Source: Linnemannia elongata
Lineage: Eukaryota; Mortierellomycota; Mortierellomycetes; Mortierellales; Mortierellaceae
Length of the DNA stretch: 64,000 bases
Assembly (NCBI GenBank): GCA_036320915.1
Contig: JAXBDG010000002.1
Coordinates: forward strand, 310,001-374,000
Reading direction: 5' to 3'
Shown here: positions 1 to 10,039 of the stretch, piece after piece
How the letters are laid out: every line of letters begins with the position of its first letter
Position numbering within the stretch: position 1 is the first letter of the stretch
The notes under the pieces: generated by a model
Database searches by the model: none
Seen by the model: the letters and a program-made list of their open reading frames with translations, nothing else
What the model was told of the DNA's origin: nothing
Made by a program: the position numbers and the translations under genes

Positions 1-782
1 TTACCCAAACGCAATTTTCCTACACTCTTCAACTGATCGCCATTGACTACATTTTATCACAGTGGTCTGTGATCGGTGATCAATAATTAGGGTCACCCTC
101 ACACAATTTTGGTGGCCTCAACTTTTTATTAACTAGACAATCTCCTTGCCACGTTTAGTGACAGGGGGGTGACAAGAGGGGCAAAAGGAGTCAAGGCCAC
201 CCTCCCCCTCATACCTAAGTGTCCGCAAACCCCTGTGCGCCATAGTTGTAAATAGATTTGCCTACATCATTTTTTTTTTGTTTTGTATCACAAATGAATG
301 TTCTTGTATTTTCTGGCTGTGTGGATGGTTTTTAAAATGTGAAGACGGCATCGGGTGTCACTTGAAGGATGTTCCTGAAGTTACAATAACTTTTTTGCTT
401 GGGTTGTGTAGCAAATGAGTGCAACATAAGTATTATTATTTTTTTCCGCCCATGCAAATAGACAGAACGCAGAATCTCCGTGATCATGTTACGCATTTTT
501 GCCTTTGGATTTGTCATTCCATTATCTTGGTGCAAAATCGACGACAAGTCACCGCTACGCGGATTATCATTAAGACAATAGAATTGATTAGAATTGTCCG
601 GGTTTCAGGAGGGAGGGAGAAGCGAGCCAGGAACACAGCATAGAGAGGACGAAGAAGTATAGAAGGGGTTTCGACACTTGGAAATGACCTGGAACATATG
701 GCGGAGAGATGGACTAAAACCTAAGATTGATGAATGAATCAAACAAGGAGAGTGTGGAGCACCTCGAGTCTGGCCAGAAAAA
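1..782. other. No gene seen; left flank of the duplicated region
   Basis: No open frame here has a recognisable domain or a convincing set of splice sites. The stretch is AT-rich with short homopolymers (a T run near 270-280). Similarity to the second kinase locus begins only at about position 783, inside what corresponds to that gene's first intron, so this stretch lies outside the duplicated unit. Confidence 0.5.
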
Positions 783-2437
783 AGGTACAACACCAGTTCA
801 ATTAGCTTCCTTTACGTTAGTGATAACCGAACTCTTTCAACTCGCTTTACGATCTTGTGTCCTAGGTACCATAACGAGATCTTTCGCGATAAGGCTATAT
901 GAAACCTGTACGTCGACATTAACGGTAGGTTCATCGCCAAAGGTAGCTTAGGCACGCCGTTCATGTTGTCCGTATCAGCAGCGGAGAGAAGATGGCCCTG
1001 AAGGTCCCGAAGCCCACGACGAGGATTGCAATGGTAAGATAAAACTTTTAATGGTTGAATATTATATAACTCAAAGATGTGTTGTTTGCCTACATGCCTT
1101 TACTAACGCTTGTTGGTACTACCATTCTTGTTTGTTATCACGTACAGATCCGAAAGGAAGCTTGCTTCTTGAGTAGGGTGCAAAGCCACGACAACGTTGT
1201 GAAGTTTCACGGCGTTGTCGAGGACTTGCGCGGACCCTGTCTCTTGATGCAGCTCTACCAGCCACGAGACTTTCACACCCTCCTGGTCAACCGCGCACCT
1301 TTGTCGGTCGCGGAGATCAGGTTTTTCGGCAAACAGCTCGTGGCTGGTTTGAGCTACATCCATGAGGCGGGGATCCGGCATTGCGATCTCAAGCCTGAGA
1401 ACGTGCTGGTGGACACAGGGATGCAGCTCAAGATCACGGATCTTGGGCTCGCAGAGGAGTCGTCAGTCGTGAGGTATGAGAACACAAATGAACATTAACC
1501 ATAGAAGCAATTGATGCATACATTAGCTATCTTTAAGCACTTTTTGTTAACTAACATGTGTTTCTATTCAATTCTAATCTTTTGTTTTTATTCAACCGTC
1601 TTTTCAGTAAGCGGACGGCTGGGACACCAGGCTACTGGGCGCTGGAGGTCCTGGTGGGGAAGGTTCACAAAGACAAGATTGATGTCTTCTCGCTCGGTGT
1701 GATCTTCCACCAAATGTTCAGTAGAAAACGGCTCAGCATCACCGACGGGTAAGTGAATGATTCTCAGGACAGAGCTGAAGGAGTTCAACTGTGACGATTT
1801 AACCTCGAACTGAAATTAACCACATCCACTTGCTCACCCTGAAAATAGCAATGTTGTCAAACGGCCCCCGAAGGATTACCTGGAGGGTGTTGCTCCGTCT
1901 GAGGATGCCAAGAATCTTCTTGTGCGTACTCTCGCCGTTAATGTCCGCCAGCGGATTGAATTGCCTGAACATGTGGTTCACAAGTTTCTTCGCTATGGAT
2001 TCTGCCCTGAGAGTCTCCCTGATACGGCATTCGACGTGGCCCCGGTGTTTGACACCACCACTGAGAAGCGTGTCCGGAGCTCGCAGGGAAATGGCGAAGA
2101 GACGGAGGCGTTGACGCGGAAGAAGCTGAGGACTGAGGAGTCAGAGGTGAAGGCCGATGAGAGCGGGACGGGGACCACGTCCGGTGTCAAGGCCTACCGA
2201 ATATTCGCTGCCAAGGAGGCCGTGAAGGAGTGCCATTTGGCCGCCCTTCTCGCCCAGGTCCAGACCCGTATCCGACAGGAGCGGCGGGACCTGCAGGCTG
2301 AGAGGGACGAACTTCGCGACCTCTTTGGGAGTGATTTCCGGGATGACGGCCGCGACGACCAAGACGGCAGCCACAAAGAGGATGACGACTCTGAGTCTGA
2401 CGACCTTGAGTCTGACGACGCCGAGTCTGACTCTTAG
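783..2437 (+). pseudogene. Protein kinase pseudogene, copy A
   Basis: This is a duplicate of the intact kinase at 10040-12114. Homology starts in the first intron, so the first coding exon is missing. In the exon encoding the glycine-rich loop (from about 866), a 2-bp deletion brings in-frame stops (TAA at 872, then another TAA and a TGA), and a 2-bp insertion lies just after the Gly-Ser codons near 945. The rest is well kept: the exon at 1147-1473 still encodes the HCDLKPEN catalytic loop and the TDLGLAEE motif, the next exon has GTPGYWALEV (the APE motif changed to ALE), and the last exon (about 1850-2437) keeps an open frame with the same acidic tail as copy B. Donor and acceptor sites are still in place. 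An N-terminally truncated product is possible, but it would lack the ATP-binding loop and lysine. Confidence 0.8.
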
Positions 2438-3299
2438 GGTTCCGGATTGGGTTGGGCGGGGAGGAGAAGGGAGGAAGGGATGAAGGAAGCGAGCGAAGGA
2501 TTGTCTTTCCTCTTTATTTTTTTTATTTTTTTATTTTTTTGATAACATTATTACTTTCTTTCAAGTTTCTATTTACTATCATAGTCAATATGTAAAATAG
2601 TAATAACGATTTACAAGTCCCTGCAGGCCAAGGCGACTTAATTGCATCAAGAATATGTGCTCTCAGGCGGCTTTGTTGTTGTTGTTGTAATATTGTATTT
2701 TTGTCGTCGTTGTTGTTATAATGCTGTTTATTTTGTTTTCGTTGTTGGCTGTGCTGATTGTAGTGATGATGAAAAAACGATGCGATTTATGAGTGTGTAT
2801 GTGTGTAAGTCATCGGCTTTGAAGCGTTGAGTGATGAATGACAAAAGAGGGGTTATCCCAATCGACAGTAAGGGCTCAGACCAAGTTAAAAAAAATAATT
2901 CATAGAACATTTACTACTTTTTTTAGGATAGAGCTTACTAGACACACGCACGTCCTCATCACTCGTCAACCCAACATCCATACAGAAAGGAACATACGTA
3001 AGTCAAGCTACATATATAAATATATATATTCTTAGCGTCATTCACGAAGGATAAGAAAAAGTTGAGCACTAACTATCCCTCTAGTAAGCGAGCATAAACG
3101 TAGATATTAACAAAGGGGAAAGAAGGAATGAATAGGTTCATATTTTTTTACTATGTGATGACAGGAGGATAGAAAGAAAAGTATAGAAAAATGGTAAAAA
3201 AAAGGGCAGAAGAATGGGTATATTTCCTACTCTTTTGAGGTGATCAAATGATACATGAGCGTTTAAAGAAGGTCTTTGTTAACAAGGGCACCACCTTGT
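2438..3299. other. Non-coding spacer after kinase copy A
   Basis: The spacer begins with T-rich 3' sequence, followed by a GTT/TTG-rich tract near 2670-2720 that also occurs after kinase copy B (12301-12330). A TATATA-rich patch sits near 3006-3030. No supported gene is visible. Confidence 0.5.
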
Positions 3300-3680
3300 T
3301 CACATTAGGTGTACATAATCCAGACCCAACAGCCGCACTTGAATTTGTTGCTATACGTCAGAGAATCTACAAGCACGTAGGCCCGAGGAGTGACGATGTA
3401 ACGATAGCAAGGTTGATGAAGCGCAAGTGGAAGAATCCTCCAATCAACGCGTAGATAGAAAAGGCCGTGGCGTCGGGGTACCTTTTCTGTAAGGTAACAT
3501 GACAATGGAATAGAAAAGATAGTGGCGACAGTGAATAGGGAGATGTGTTGATATAGAGTGGGATAAAGGCGGGTGGAAATGGCGTTAGGTTTCATGCAAT
3601 GCGGTAGAGCAGAGCGCATACCAATGGCCAAGAAGAAATAGGAGGAATGGAGGGTCATTAGCATATTAAGATCCATTCAG
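3300..3680 (-). pseudogene. RasGAP (IQGAP-type) gene fragment, copy A
   Basis: Read on the minus strand, a splice acceptor near 3487 leads into codons for KRYPDATAFSIY and then GGFFHLRFINLAIV. The second motif matches the FLRFxNPAI motif of RasGAP domains and the following conserved strand of IQGAP-family GAP-related domains. After it the frame is broken by a 6-bp insertion and then a stop, and the downstream exons seen in copy B (12690-13500) are absent here. It is a relic sharing over 200 bp of near-identical sequence with 13600-13960. Confidence 0.6.
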
Positions 3681-3915
3681 GACACATAATTTAAATCCGA
3701 GCTAAGACTTTTGGTATTTGTATATTGAAAAAGCAATGTTATGGATTTATTAAAGGCTCATTGAGCTAGAAATGAAAGGAGTAGATAAGAGTAGACAGAA
3801 GTGCGTGGATAGGAGTCGGTGAGAAAGATGGGGACCTTTACTAATATCTCTATCAAGTAAATACTCTTTCTCACTTCTCACTTCTCACTTCGTACTCTTT
3901 ATAAGGCACGGACAG

Positions 3916-5652
3916 TCACTGAAATACGACGCCCCAAATGGTCACAGTCGAATTGGTCTTGAGTGCCTCAGACAGCGCCGCAGCTCCGTTGGGTCCGATC
4001 GTGTCGTTTGTCAAGAACAAAGTGTTGAGAGTCGAGTTGATCTTGAGTGCTTCAGACAGCGCAACAGCTCCATTGCGTTTGATCAAGTTGTCGGACAAGT
4101 TTAATATGGTCAGGGTTAAGTTGGTTTTGAGTGCCTCAGACAACGCCGCAGCTCCATTGGGTCCGATCGCGTTGTCGCCCAAGTACAAAGCGGTCAGAGT
4201 CGAGTTGGTCTTGAGTGCCTCAGACAGCGCCTGTGCTCCGTTGTCCCTGATCGAGTTTTCGTCCAGCTCCAAAATGGTCAGAGCCGAGTTGATCTTGAGT
4301 GCCTCAGACAGCGCGACAGCTCCGTTATGTTTGATCCAGTTGTGCCACAAGTTCAAAGTTGTCAGAGTCGAGTTGATCTTGAGTGCCTCAGACAGTGCAA
4401 CAGCTCCGTTGTCATCGATCGAATTGTAAGACAAATTCAAAGTGGTGAGAGTCGAGTTGATCTTGAGTGCCTCAGATAGCGCCTGTGCTCCGTTGTCCTT
4501 GATCGAGTTGTCGTCCAGCTCCAAAGTGGTCAGAGTCGAGTTGATCTTGAGTGCCTCAGACAGCGCAACAGCTCCGTTGTCATCGATCAAATTGTTTCTC
4601 AGGTCCAAAGTGGTCAGAGTCGAGTTGGTCTTTAGTGCCTCAGACAGCGAGGCAGCTCCGTTGGGTCCGATCGCGTTGCTTTCCAAGTCCAAAGTGGTCA
4701 GAGTCGAGTTGGTCTTGAGTGCCTCAGACAGCGCGGCAGCTCCGTCGTCATCGATCGAGTTGCTCTTCAAGTTCAAAGTGGTCAGATTCGAGTTGGTCCT
4801 GAGTGCCTCAAACAGCGCAACAGCTCCATCTTTTTTGATCGAGTTGTAGTTCAAGTCCAAAGTGATGAGAGTCGAGTTGATCTTGAGTGCCTCAGACAGC
4901 GCCTGTGATCCGTTGGGTCCGATCCAGTTTCTGTACAAGTCCAAAGTAGTCAGAGTCGAGTTGGTCTTGAGTGCCTCAGACAGCGCAACAGCTCCATTTT
5001 CTTTGATTGAGTTGTAGCTCAAGTTCAAAGTGGTCAGAGTCGAGTTGATCTTGAGTGCCTCAGACAGCGCAACAACTCCGTTGTCCTGGATCGAATTGAG
5101 AGACAAATCCAAAGTGGTCAGAGTAGAGTTGGTCTTGAGTGCCTCAGACAGCGCAACAGCTTCGTTGTCCTGGATCGAATTGAGAGACGATTTCAAAGTA
5201 GTCAGAGTAGAGTTGGTCTTGAGTGCCTCAGCCAGCGCCTGTGCTTCGTCGAGTCCGATCGAGTTTCCCTCCAAGCTCAAAGTGGTGAGAGTCAAGTTGG
5301 TCTTGAGAGCCTCAGACAGCGCCTCAACTCCGTTATTTCCGATCGCGTTCTTATCCAGCATCAAAGTAATCAGAACCGAGTTGGTCATAACGGTAGAAAT
5401 CACTTCGTCTCGTTCAGATGTCTTATCGGCCAATCTTTCAATATGCAGGTGTTGTATAAGGTGCTTGTTTCTCTCCATAGTTTCCATGCTGGGGCCGCGT
5501 TGTGACAACTTGACAGAGTTGTAGAGTGGCGGTGTAAATGAGTCGTTCCAGTCCTGACTCACACGCGCACAGGATGCGAGGTCTTTAAGGTCAAGACGTC
5601 TGGCAATTCTTGAGCGAATCTCATGTAAATCGAGGGGATGTGTCTGGAACAT
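3916..5652 (-). CDS. F-box-like protein with RNI-type leucine-rich repeats, copy A
   Basis: This is one exon encoding 578 residues from the MFQTHPLDL start. Residues about 1-50 (DLHEIRSRIARRLDLKDLASCARVSQ) resemble an F-box: leucine/isoleucine-rich helices followed by a CARVSQDW stretch. A linker follows, then sixteen complete 28-residue repeats of the ribonuclease-inhibitor/NLRC3 type and a final partial repeat. The repeat core is NGAxALSEALKTNSTLTTLxLxxNxI. Helix positions are almost invariant, while the xLxxN residues on the beta face vary. F-box/LRR proteins usually act as substrate receptors of SCF ubiquitin ligases; that role is inferred from the fold. I chose this start because copy B supports it. 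An upstream ATG at 5706 would add an 18-residue hydrophobic leader (see findings). The long open frames on the opposite strand are by-products of the 84-bp repeat. Confidence 0.85.
   Translation of the reverse strand: MFQTHPLDLHEIRSRIARRLDLKDLASCARVSQDWNDSFTPPLYNSVKLSQRGPSMETMERNKHLIQHLHIERLADKTSERDEVISTVMTNSVLITLMLDKNAIGNNGVEALSEALKTNLTLTTLSLEGNSIGLDEAQALAEALKTNSTLTTLKSSLNSIQDNEAVALSEALKTNSTLTTLDLSLNSIQDNGVVALSEALKINSTLTTLNLSYNSIKENGAVALSEALKTNSTLTTLDLYRNWIGPNGSQALSEALKINSTLITLDLNYNSIKKDGAVALFEALRTNSNLTTLNLKSNSIDDDGAAALSEALKTNSTLTTLDLESNAIGPNGAASLSEALKTNSTLTTLDLRNNLIDDNGAVALSEALKINSTLTTLELDDNSIKDNGAQALSEALKINSTLTTLNLSYNSIDDNGAVALSEALKINSTLTTLNLWHNWIKHNGAVALSEALKINSALTILELDENSIRDNGAQALSEALKTNSTLTALYLGDNAIGPNGAAALSEALKTNLTLTILNLSDNLIKRNGAVALSEALKINSTLNTLFLTNDTIGPNGAAALSEALKTNSTVTIWGVVFQ
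3930..5390 (-). repeat. 84-bp coding minisatellite (LRR array, copy A)
   Basis: Sixteen complete units and one partial unit of an 84-bp direct repeat encode the 28-residue LRRs. Units share near-identical helix codons, so the array is prone to unequal exchange. Copy B has ten complete units, six fewer. Confidence 0.9.
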
Positions 5653-6129
5653 ATTAGGCAAGAGAAGGTAGCAACAGAGAGACAGGAGTGCAAGGGGGAA
5701 GTGCAAAAGGTGAGAAAAGATTTTGTATATTGTAAAAGGAGAAAGGAGTATTTATACTAGTGTGCTGAAGGGTTGGAGGCGTCCCAACACAAAACTTTAA
5801 TTTACTGCGCCGTAAAAATGAAGAACAGAATCTGTGATAAAAAGTTGACTGGCTTGTGGCAGCCAAGTGTTCATAGCAACGTTGCTTTTAGATCCTTTGA
5901 TGTCGGCTCTTTCAATACTTGCCTCATTAGAATTCGAGGTGGCATTGTCGATACTTTGTTCACTTGTCATAATTCCCCTTGTAAATATCTGATGGTCTAT
6001 TTATTCCCAGTGTCTGTTCATTCTAGCATACCCGAGGACATGAGACATGATCCTGTAGTGGTTCTACATTAGTCGTCCTTTTTCCTGTGCTTTGTTTGCT
6101 AGAGATCCTGATTATCCCTCCTATGAATT
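5653..6129. other. Promoter side of LRR gene A; no gene seen
   Basis: This stretch lies upstream of the minus-strand LRR gene. It is nearly identical to 15570-16035 of copy B apart from small indels, including a 250-bp block starting at the ATAGCAACGTTGC motif. No supported coding region is visible. Conservation between the copies may simply reflect the recent duplication. Confidence 0.5.
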
Positions 6130-8480
6130 GCACTTGAATGACCCTAGGCAATTTGCAGGAACAAATGGAGGGAAAAGGAAGGGAAAGAGAAAAGAAAAGA
6201 GGTGTCAGTATAAAACTTGACAGTGAACCGACCAAGATCATCTAACACAACCCTCTGACCAACGCATCATTATTCGTTTCCTATGCATTCCAGCAGCTAT
6301 GGTTGTCTTTTTTTTTTCTTCCCCTATTTCCTTTTTTGATCCCTTTTTTACCTTCCCAACACATAGTTACCAGGCGATAACAAGAAGCAGATTCAGCCAG
6401 TGGGTGTGGGCCATCTCACCCACCGCATCGTTACCTGCTTCTCATTGTCGCCAGAGGACCCAAGTAATACCAGAAAAGAAAGAAGAAGTCGTGTCCATTC
6501 TTGATGCATCCAGAATACCCGCATCTCGTTTCAGTTTGCCCCATAGCACTCGGAGCACACACATAAGCACCTGCGACTTTCAGGCTGCACGAAAATTCGA
6601 CTATAGTGGATGAGGCTAGGACGACGCAATTACACCTTTCCGTATGCAGGCATTAGCACCCATGTGGATGAAGAGCGTAGATTCGACAAACCGCAGCCGA
6701 TATACAGAAGGTATATGGCCTTTTACCGGGCACCCCATCAAAAAGAATGAACTACAGCCCCCTTTTCCTCTCACGGAACTACTTGTCCCTTGGCTGACAA
6801 TAGGAACTGGGCTCAGCAATAAAATAATGGAGTCATAAGAAAGCAGTGTAGTCGACGATCATGTACTTTCCTTAGCGATATCGGATGAGTTCTTGGATCA
6901 AGATCCTGACTGTCACCACTGCAATGTGCAGTTGAGCGATTCTTGGCAAGCGCAGGAACAAAAAGAAGGGAAAAAGGAAGAAAAAAAAGGAAGGAAAAAA
7001 TGAAAGAAAAACAAGTGTCAGTAAAAACTGGAAAGTGAACCAACCAAGATCATCTAACACAACCCTTTGACCAACGCATCATTATCCGTCTTCTATGCCC
7101 TCCAGCAGCTATGACCTTTTTGTTTCTTTTTTTTTTTTTTCCTTTTAAACCATCTCAACGCATAACTGCTAGGCGACAACAAAAAAGGTTCAGCTAGCAG
7201 GCATAGGCCGTCTCACCCACCGCATCTTCACCTGTTTTTTCGTTATCACCAGAGGACCAAGTAAACCTAGAAAAGAAATGAGAAGCCGCATCCATTCTTG
7301 ATGCACCCGGAATGATAGGCTTTTCGGTTTGTCCCATGCCACTCGGAGCACCCACATGAGCACCTGCACCTTTCAGGCTGCACGATAAATCGACTATAGT
7401 GGATGAGTCTAGGACGGCGGCGTTACACCTTTCCGTATGCAGGCATTAGCACCCATGTGAATAAAGAGCGTAAGAATGACTCGCCGCAGCCGATATACAA
7501 AAGGTACATGGCCTTTCCCCCATCACCCACTCAAAAAGAATGAACCACAGCACCCCTTTTCCCCCTCACAGAACTACTTGTCCCTTGGCTGACAATAGGA
7601 AAATGGATTCAGCCATAATAATGGGGTTCATATGAAAATAGTGTGGTCGATGACCTTGTACTTTCCTTAGCGGTAACCGATACGTCGCATGATCAAAATC
7701 GTGGCTGTCTCCTCTGCAATGTGCAGTTGAGCGACTCTAGTTAATCGCAGGAAACGAAAGGAAGGAGACACGGAAGGAAAAAAAGGAAGGAAAAAAATGT
7801 GTCAATGAAAAACCGGAAAGTGAACCAACCAAGATCATCTAACACAACCCTCTGACTAACGCATCATCATCCTTCTCCTATGCCCTCCAGCGGCTATGGT
7901 TGATTTCTGTTCCTCTTCTTTCCCTTTTCCGTTTCCCTTTACCCTTTTTACCCTATCAACACATAGCTGCCAGGCGACAAAAAGGAGCAGATTCAGCCAG
8001 CAGGCGTAGGCCATCTCACCCACCGCATCGTTACCTGCTTCTCATCGCACCAGAGGACACAAGTAATACCAGAAAAGAAATGAGAAGTCGTATCCATTCT
8101 TGATGCATCCAGAATACCCGACTGAGGATTTTCAGCTTGCCCTATGTCACTCGGAGCACCCACATGAGCACCCGCGCCTTTCAGGCTGCAGGATAAATCG
8201 ACTATAGTGGATGAGTCTAGGACGGCGGCGTTACACCTTTCCGTATACAGGTATTAGCACTCATGTGGACGAAGAGCGTAAAATGACTCACCGCAGCCGA
8301 TGTACAAAAGGTACATGGCCTTTCCCCAGGCACCCCATCAAAAAGAATGAACTACAGCCTCCCTTTTCCCCTCATAGAACTACTTGTCCCTTGGCTGACG
8401 ATAGAATTACGAATTCAGCCATAAAATAATGGGGCTCATAAGAAAATAGTGTAGTCGACGATCTTGTACTTTCCTTCGCG
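6130..8480. repeat. Three tandem units of a ~0.8 kb non-coding repeat
   Basis: The marker ACCAAGATCATCTAACACAA occurs at 6231, 7043 and 7828 (spacings 812 and 785 bp) and once in copy B at 16127. A second marker, around GTACTTTCCTT, recurs near 6863, 7658 and 8466. Units contain A/G-rich tracts, a T-rich tract and a CACTCGGAGCAC motif. I see no consistent open frame across units, no terminal inverted repeats and no target-site duplication. The function is unknown. Confidence 0.85.
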
Positions 8481-10039
8481 ATGGTGGATGAGTTTTAGCA
8501 TGGCATCGGTTTTCAGCGTCTTGCTCTTGATGATCTCGCGACCATTGTCCATGAGGTTTCTTCATGTATAGAAAGTGAGATTGAGAGCGAGGAAGTACGA
8601 GGAAAAGAATGGCATAAGGAAACGAAGGGAGCAATAATGAAGAAAGAGAAGTGAAATTAGACGAAGGCAAAGAGAAGGAAAGGAGACAGAAAGAGAGAGA
8701 AAGAAAGTAGAGCAACAGTGGCAGAGAGACATGAGCAGAGGGTTGAGAAGAGCAGGTGAGGCCCCAAGTCATCAAAGGAAAAAAAAAAAAAAGGCTTGGC
8801 AAGCAAGGGTTGGGAAAGAGGGAAGGGAGGAAGGAAGGGCGTGGGAAGGGTGAAAGAAGGGGAAAAAAAAGAAATAGAAGAAGACTAAGAGACGAGGTTG
8901 ATGTTATATTGAAAACCAACAGTCCTGAGTCAAGTCGGAGGGACTCTTCCCACGGTCCACTCAAAAAAAAAAAAAAAAATGAAATCACAATGTGCCTTTA
9001 TGCCTTGACTTTGGTCGTGTGCTATTACCGAGCCCATTCTATTGGTTCCTCGGGAGACGGGAAAAGAAAAGAAAGAAAACGAAAGACGCGAAGGCGCAGA
9101 GGAAAAGAGTAAAAAGGTCATGCCGATTGCGGGAACAAAAGCCCGATCCTGCAAGAAAATGAAAAAAAAAAGTAATACAACAACAACGACCATCAGCAAT
9201 CAAGACAGATTGCCTTCTCCCGCACGGACTGATGGTCCGCTCAGAAATTAATATTATGCAGTCACTTTTTTTTTTTTGCCTCTTCGCCTTGCCTTGACTT
9301 TCTTTGGTCGTGTGCCCTCTTTTTCCCATATTTCTTTTCCCGAACGCATTCTATTGGCTCAACAGCCAACCCGCCGACAGGAAAAAAGAAAAAGAACGAC
9401 GCGAAGGCGCGGAGGAAAAGATGTTTCAAGGAGTACGCTGGGCATGATGACCGCGGGAATAAACGATACCGCAAGCAAACGAAAAAGAAAAAGACCACGA
9501 GCGATTCAGTCGAGTTGCCTAGCCAAACAAACAAACAAACAAAACGGCAAGACAACAACGCGAAGCAAATGTGAGGCCATAGTGCAACAACATAAACAAA
9601 GCTCATGCAATGAAAAGTCCATGAAATAAACGCAAAAGCAACCTTACCATAAGCATTAATGTCTTGTTGTGTTGTCGTGGTTGCACTTGTCTAGTTCCGT
9701 TGTACAAGGTGAGTGGAGGCAAAAAGAGAATGAAAGGGAAGGAATCAGCGTGGCAAAGTCGTATACATGCATAAAGTATAATAACCTTCCCCCCCTACTT
9801 CCTTTCACTCCACATTCCCACGAATGCAACGATTCAATTGAAATGAAAAGGTATTGTAAAACAAGGATGGTTACATTCTACCGTTAATGCTGTCGATCCC
9901 TCCTCTACCAGGCACCCATGCAACGGACAAAAAAAAACCTCCAGCAACAACGACTCGTAAACTCGATTCTCTCTCTCTTTTCTTCTCTCCTCTTCTTCTC
10001 TTCTTCCCTCACCACCTGCACACGATTCTAGTATTCAGC
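8481..10039. other. Purine-rich and poly(A/T) spacer, no gene seen
   Basis: A strongly purine-rich plus strand (about 8570-8890) carries several A and T homopolymers. Two related blocks of roughly 250-300 bp (about 8985-9240 and 9255-9560), both with a CCTTGACTTT...GGTCGTGTGC core and an ATTCTATTGG motif, look like a small internal duplication. The frames found here are low-complexity and open only because of composition bias. The last 150 bp is pyrimidine-rich and precedes the kinase start, as expected of a fungal promoter/leader. Confidence 0.5.

Larger units (their letters stand above)
783..9700. repeat. Segmental duplication, copy A (kinase-RasGAP-LRR-0.8 kb repeat block)
   Basis: This segment is collinear with about 10396-17300. 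The shared order is kinase exons (+), a fragment of an IQGAP-like RasGAP gene (-), an F-box/LRR gene (-), a spacer shared almost base for base (for example 5880-6130 against 15770-16030), and a tail of matching GC-poor blocks (9255-9660 against about 16955-17280). The left edge falls in intron 1 of the kinase, so copy A lacks the first coding exon found in copy B. The lengths differ (about 8.9 against 6.9 kb) mainly because copy A has three units of a 0.8 kb repeat and six more LRR units. Edges are estimated by eye. Confidence 0.85.

Noticed and set aside
3938..5524. Long plus-strand open frames opposite the LRR genes (VELVLSASDSA-type repeats; also 14165-15256)
   Set aside because: They are mirror images of an 84-bp repeat that happens to lack stops on the other strand. 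The F-box start, LRR consensus and codon pattern are all on the minus strand.
8407..9606. Several open frames in the purine-rich block
   Set aside because: Composition-driven Ser/Phe/Leu or Lys/Arg/Glu frames, with no conservation in the sister copy and no domains.
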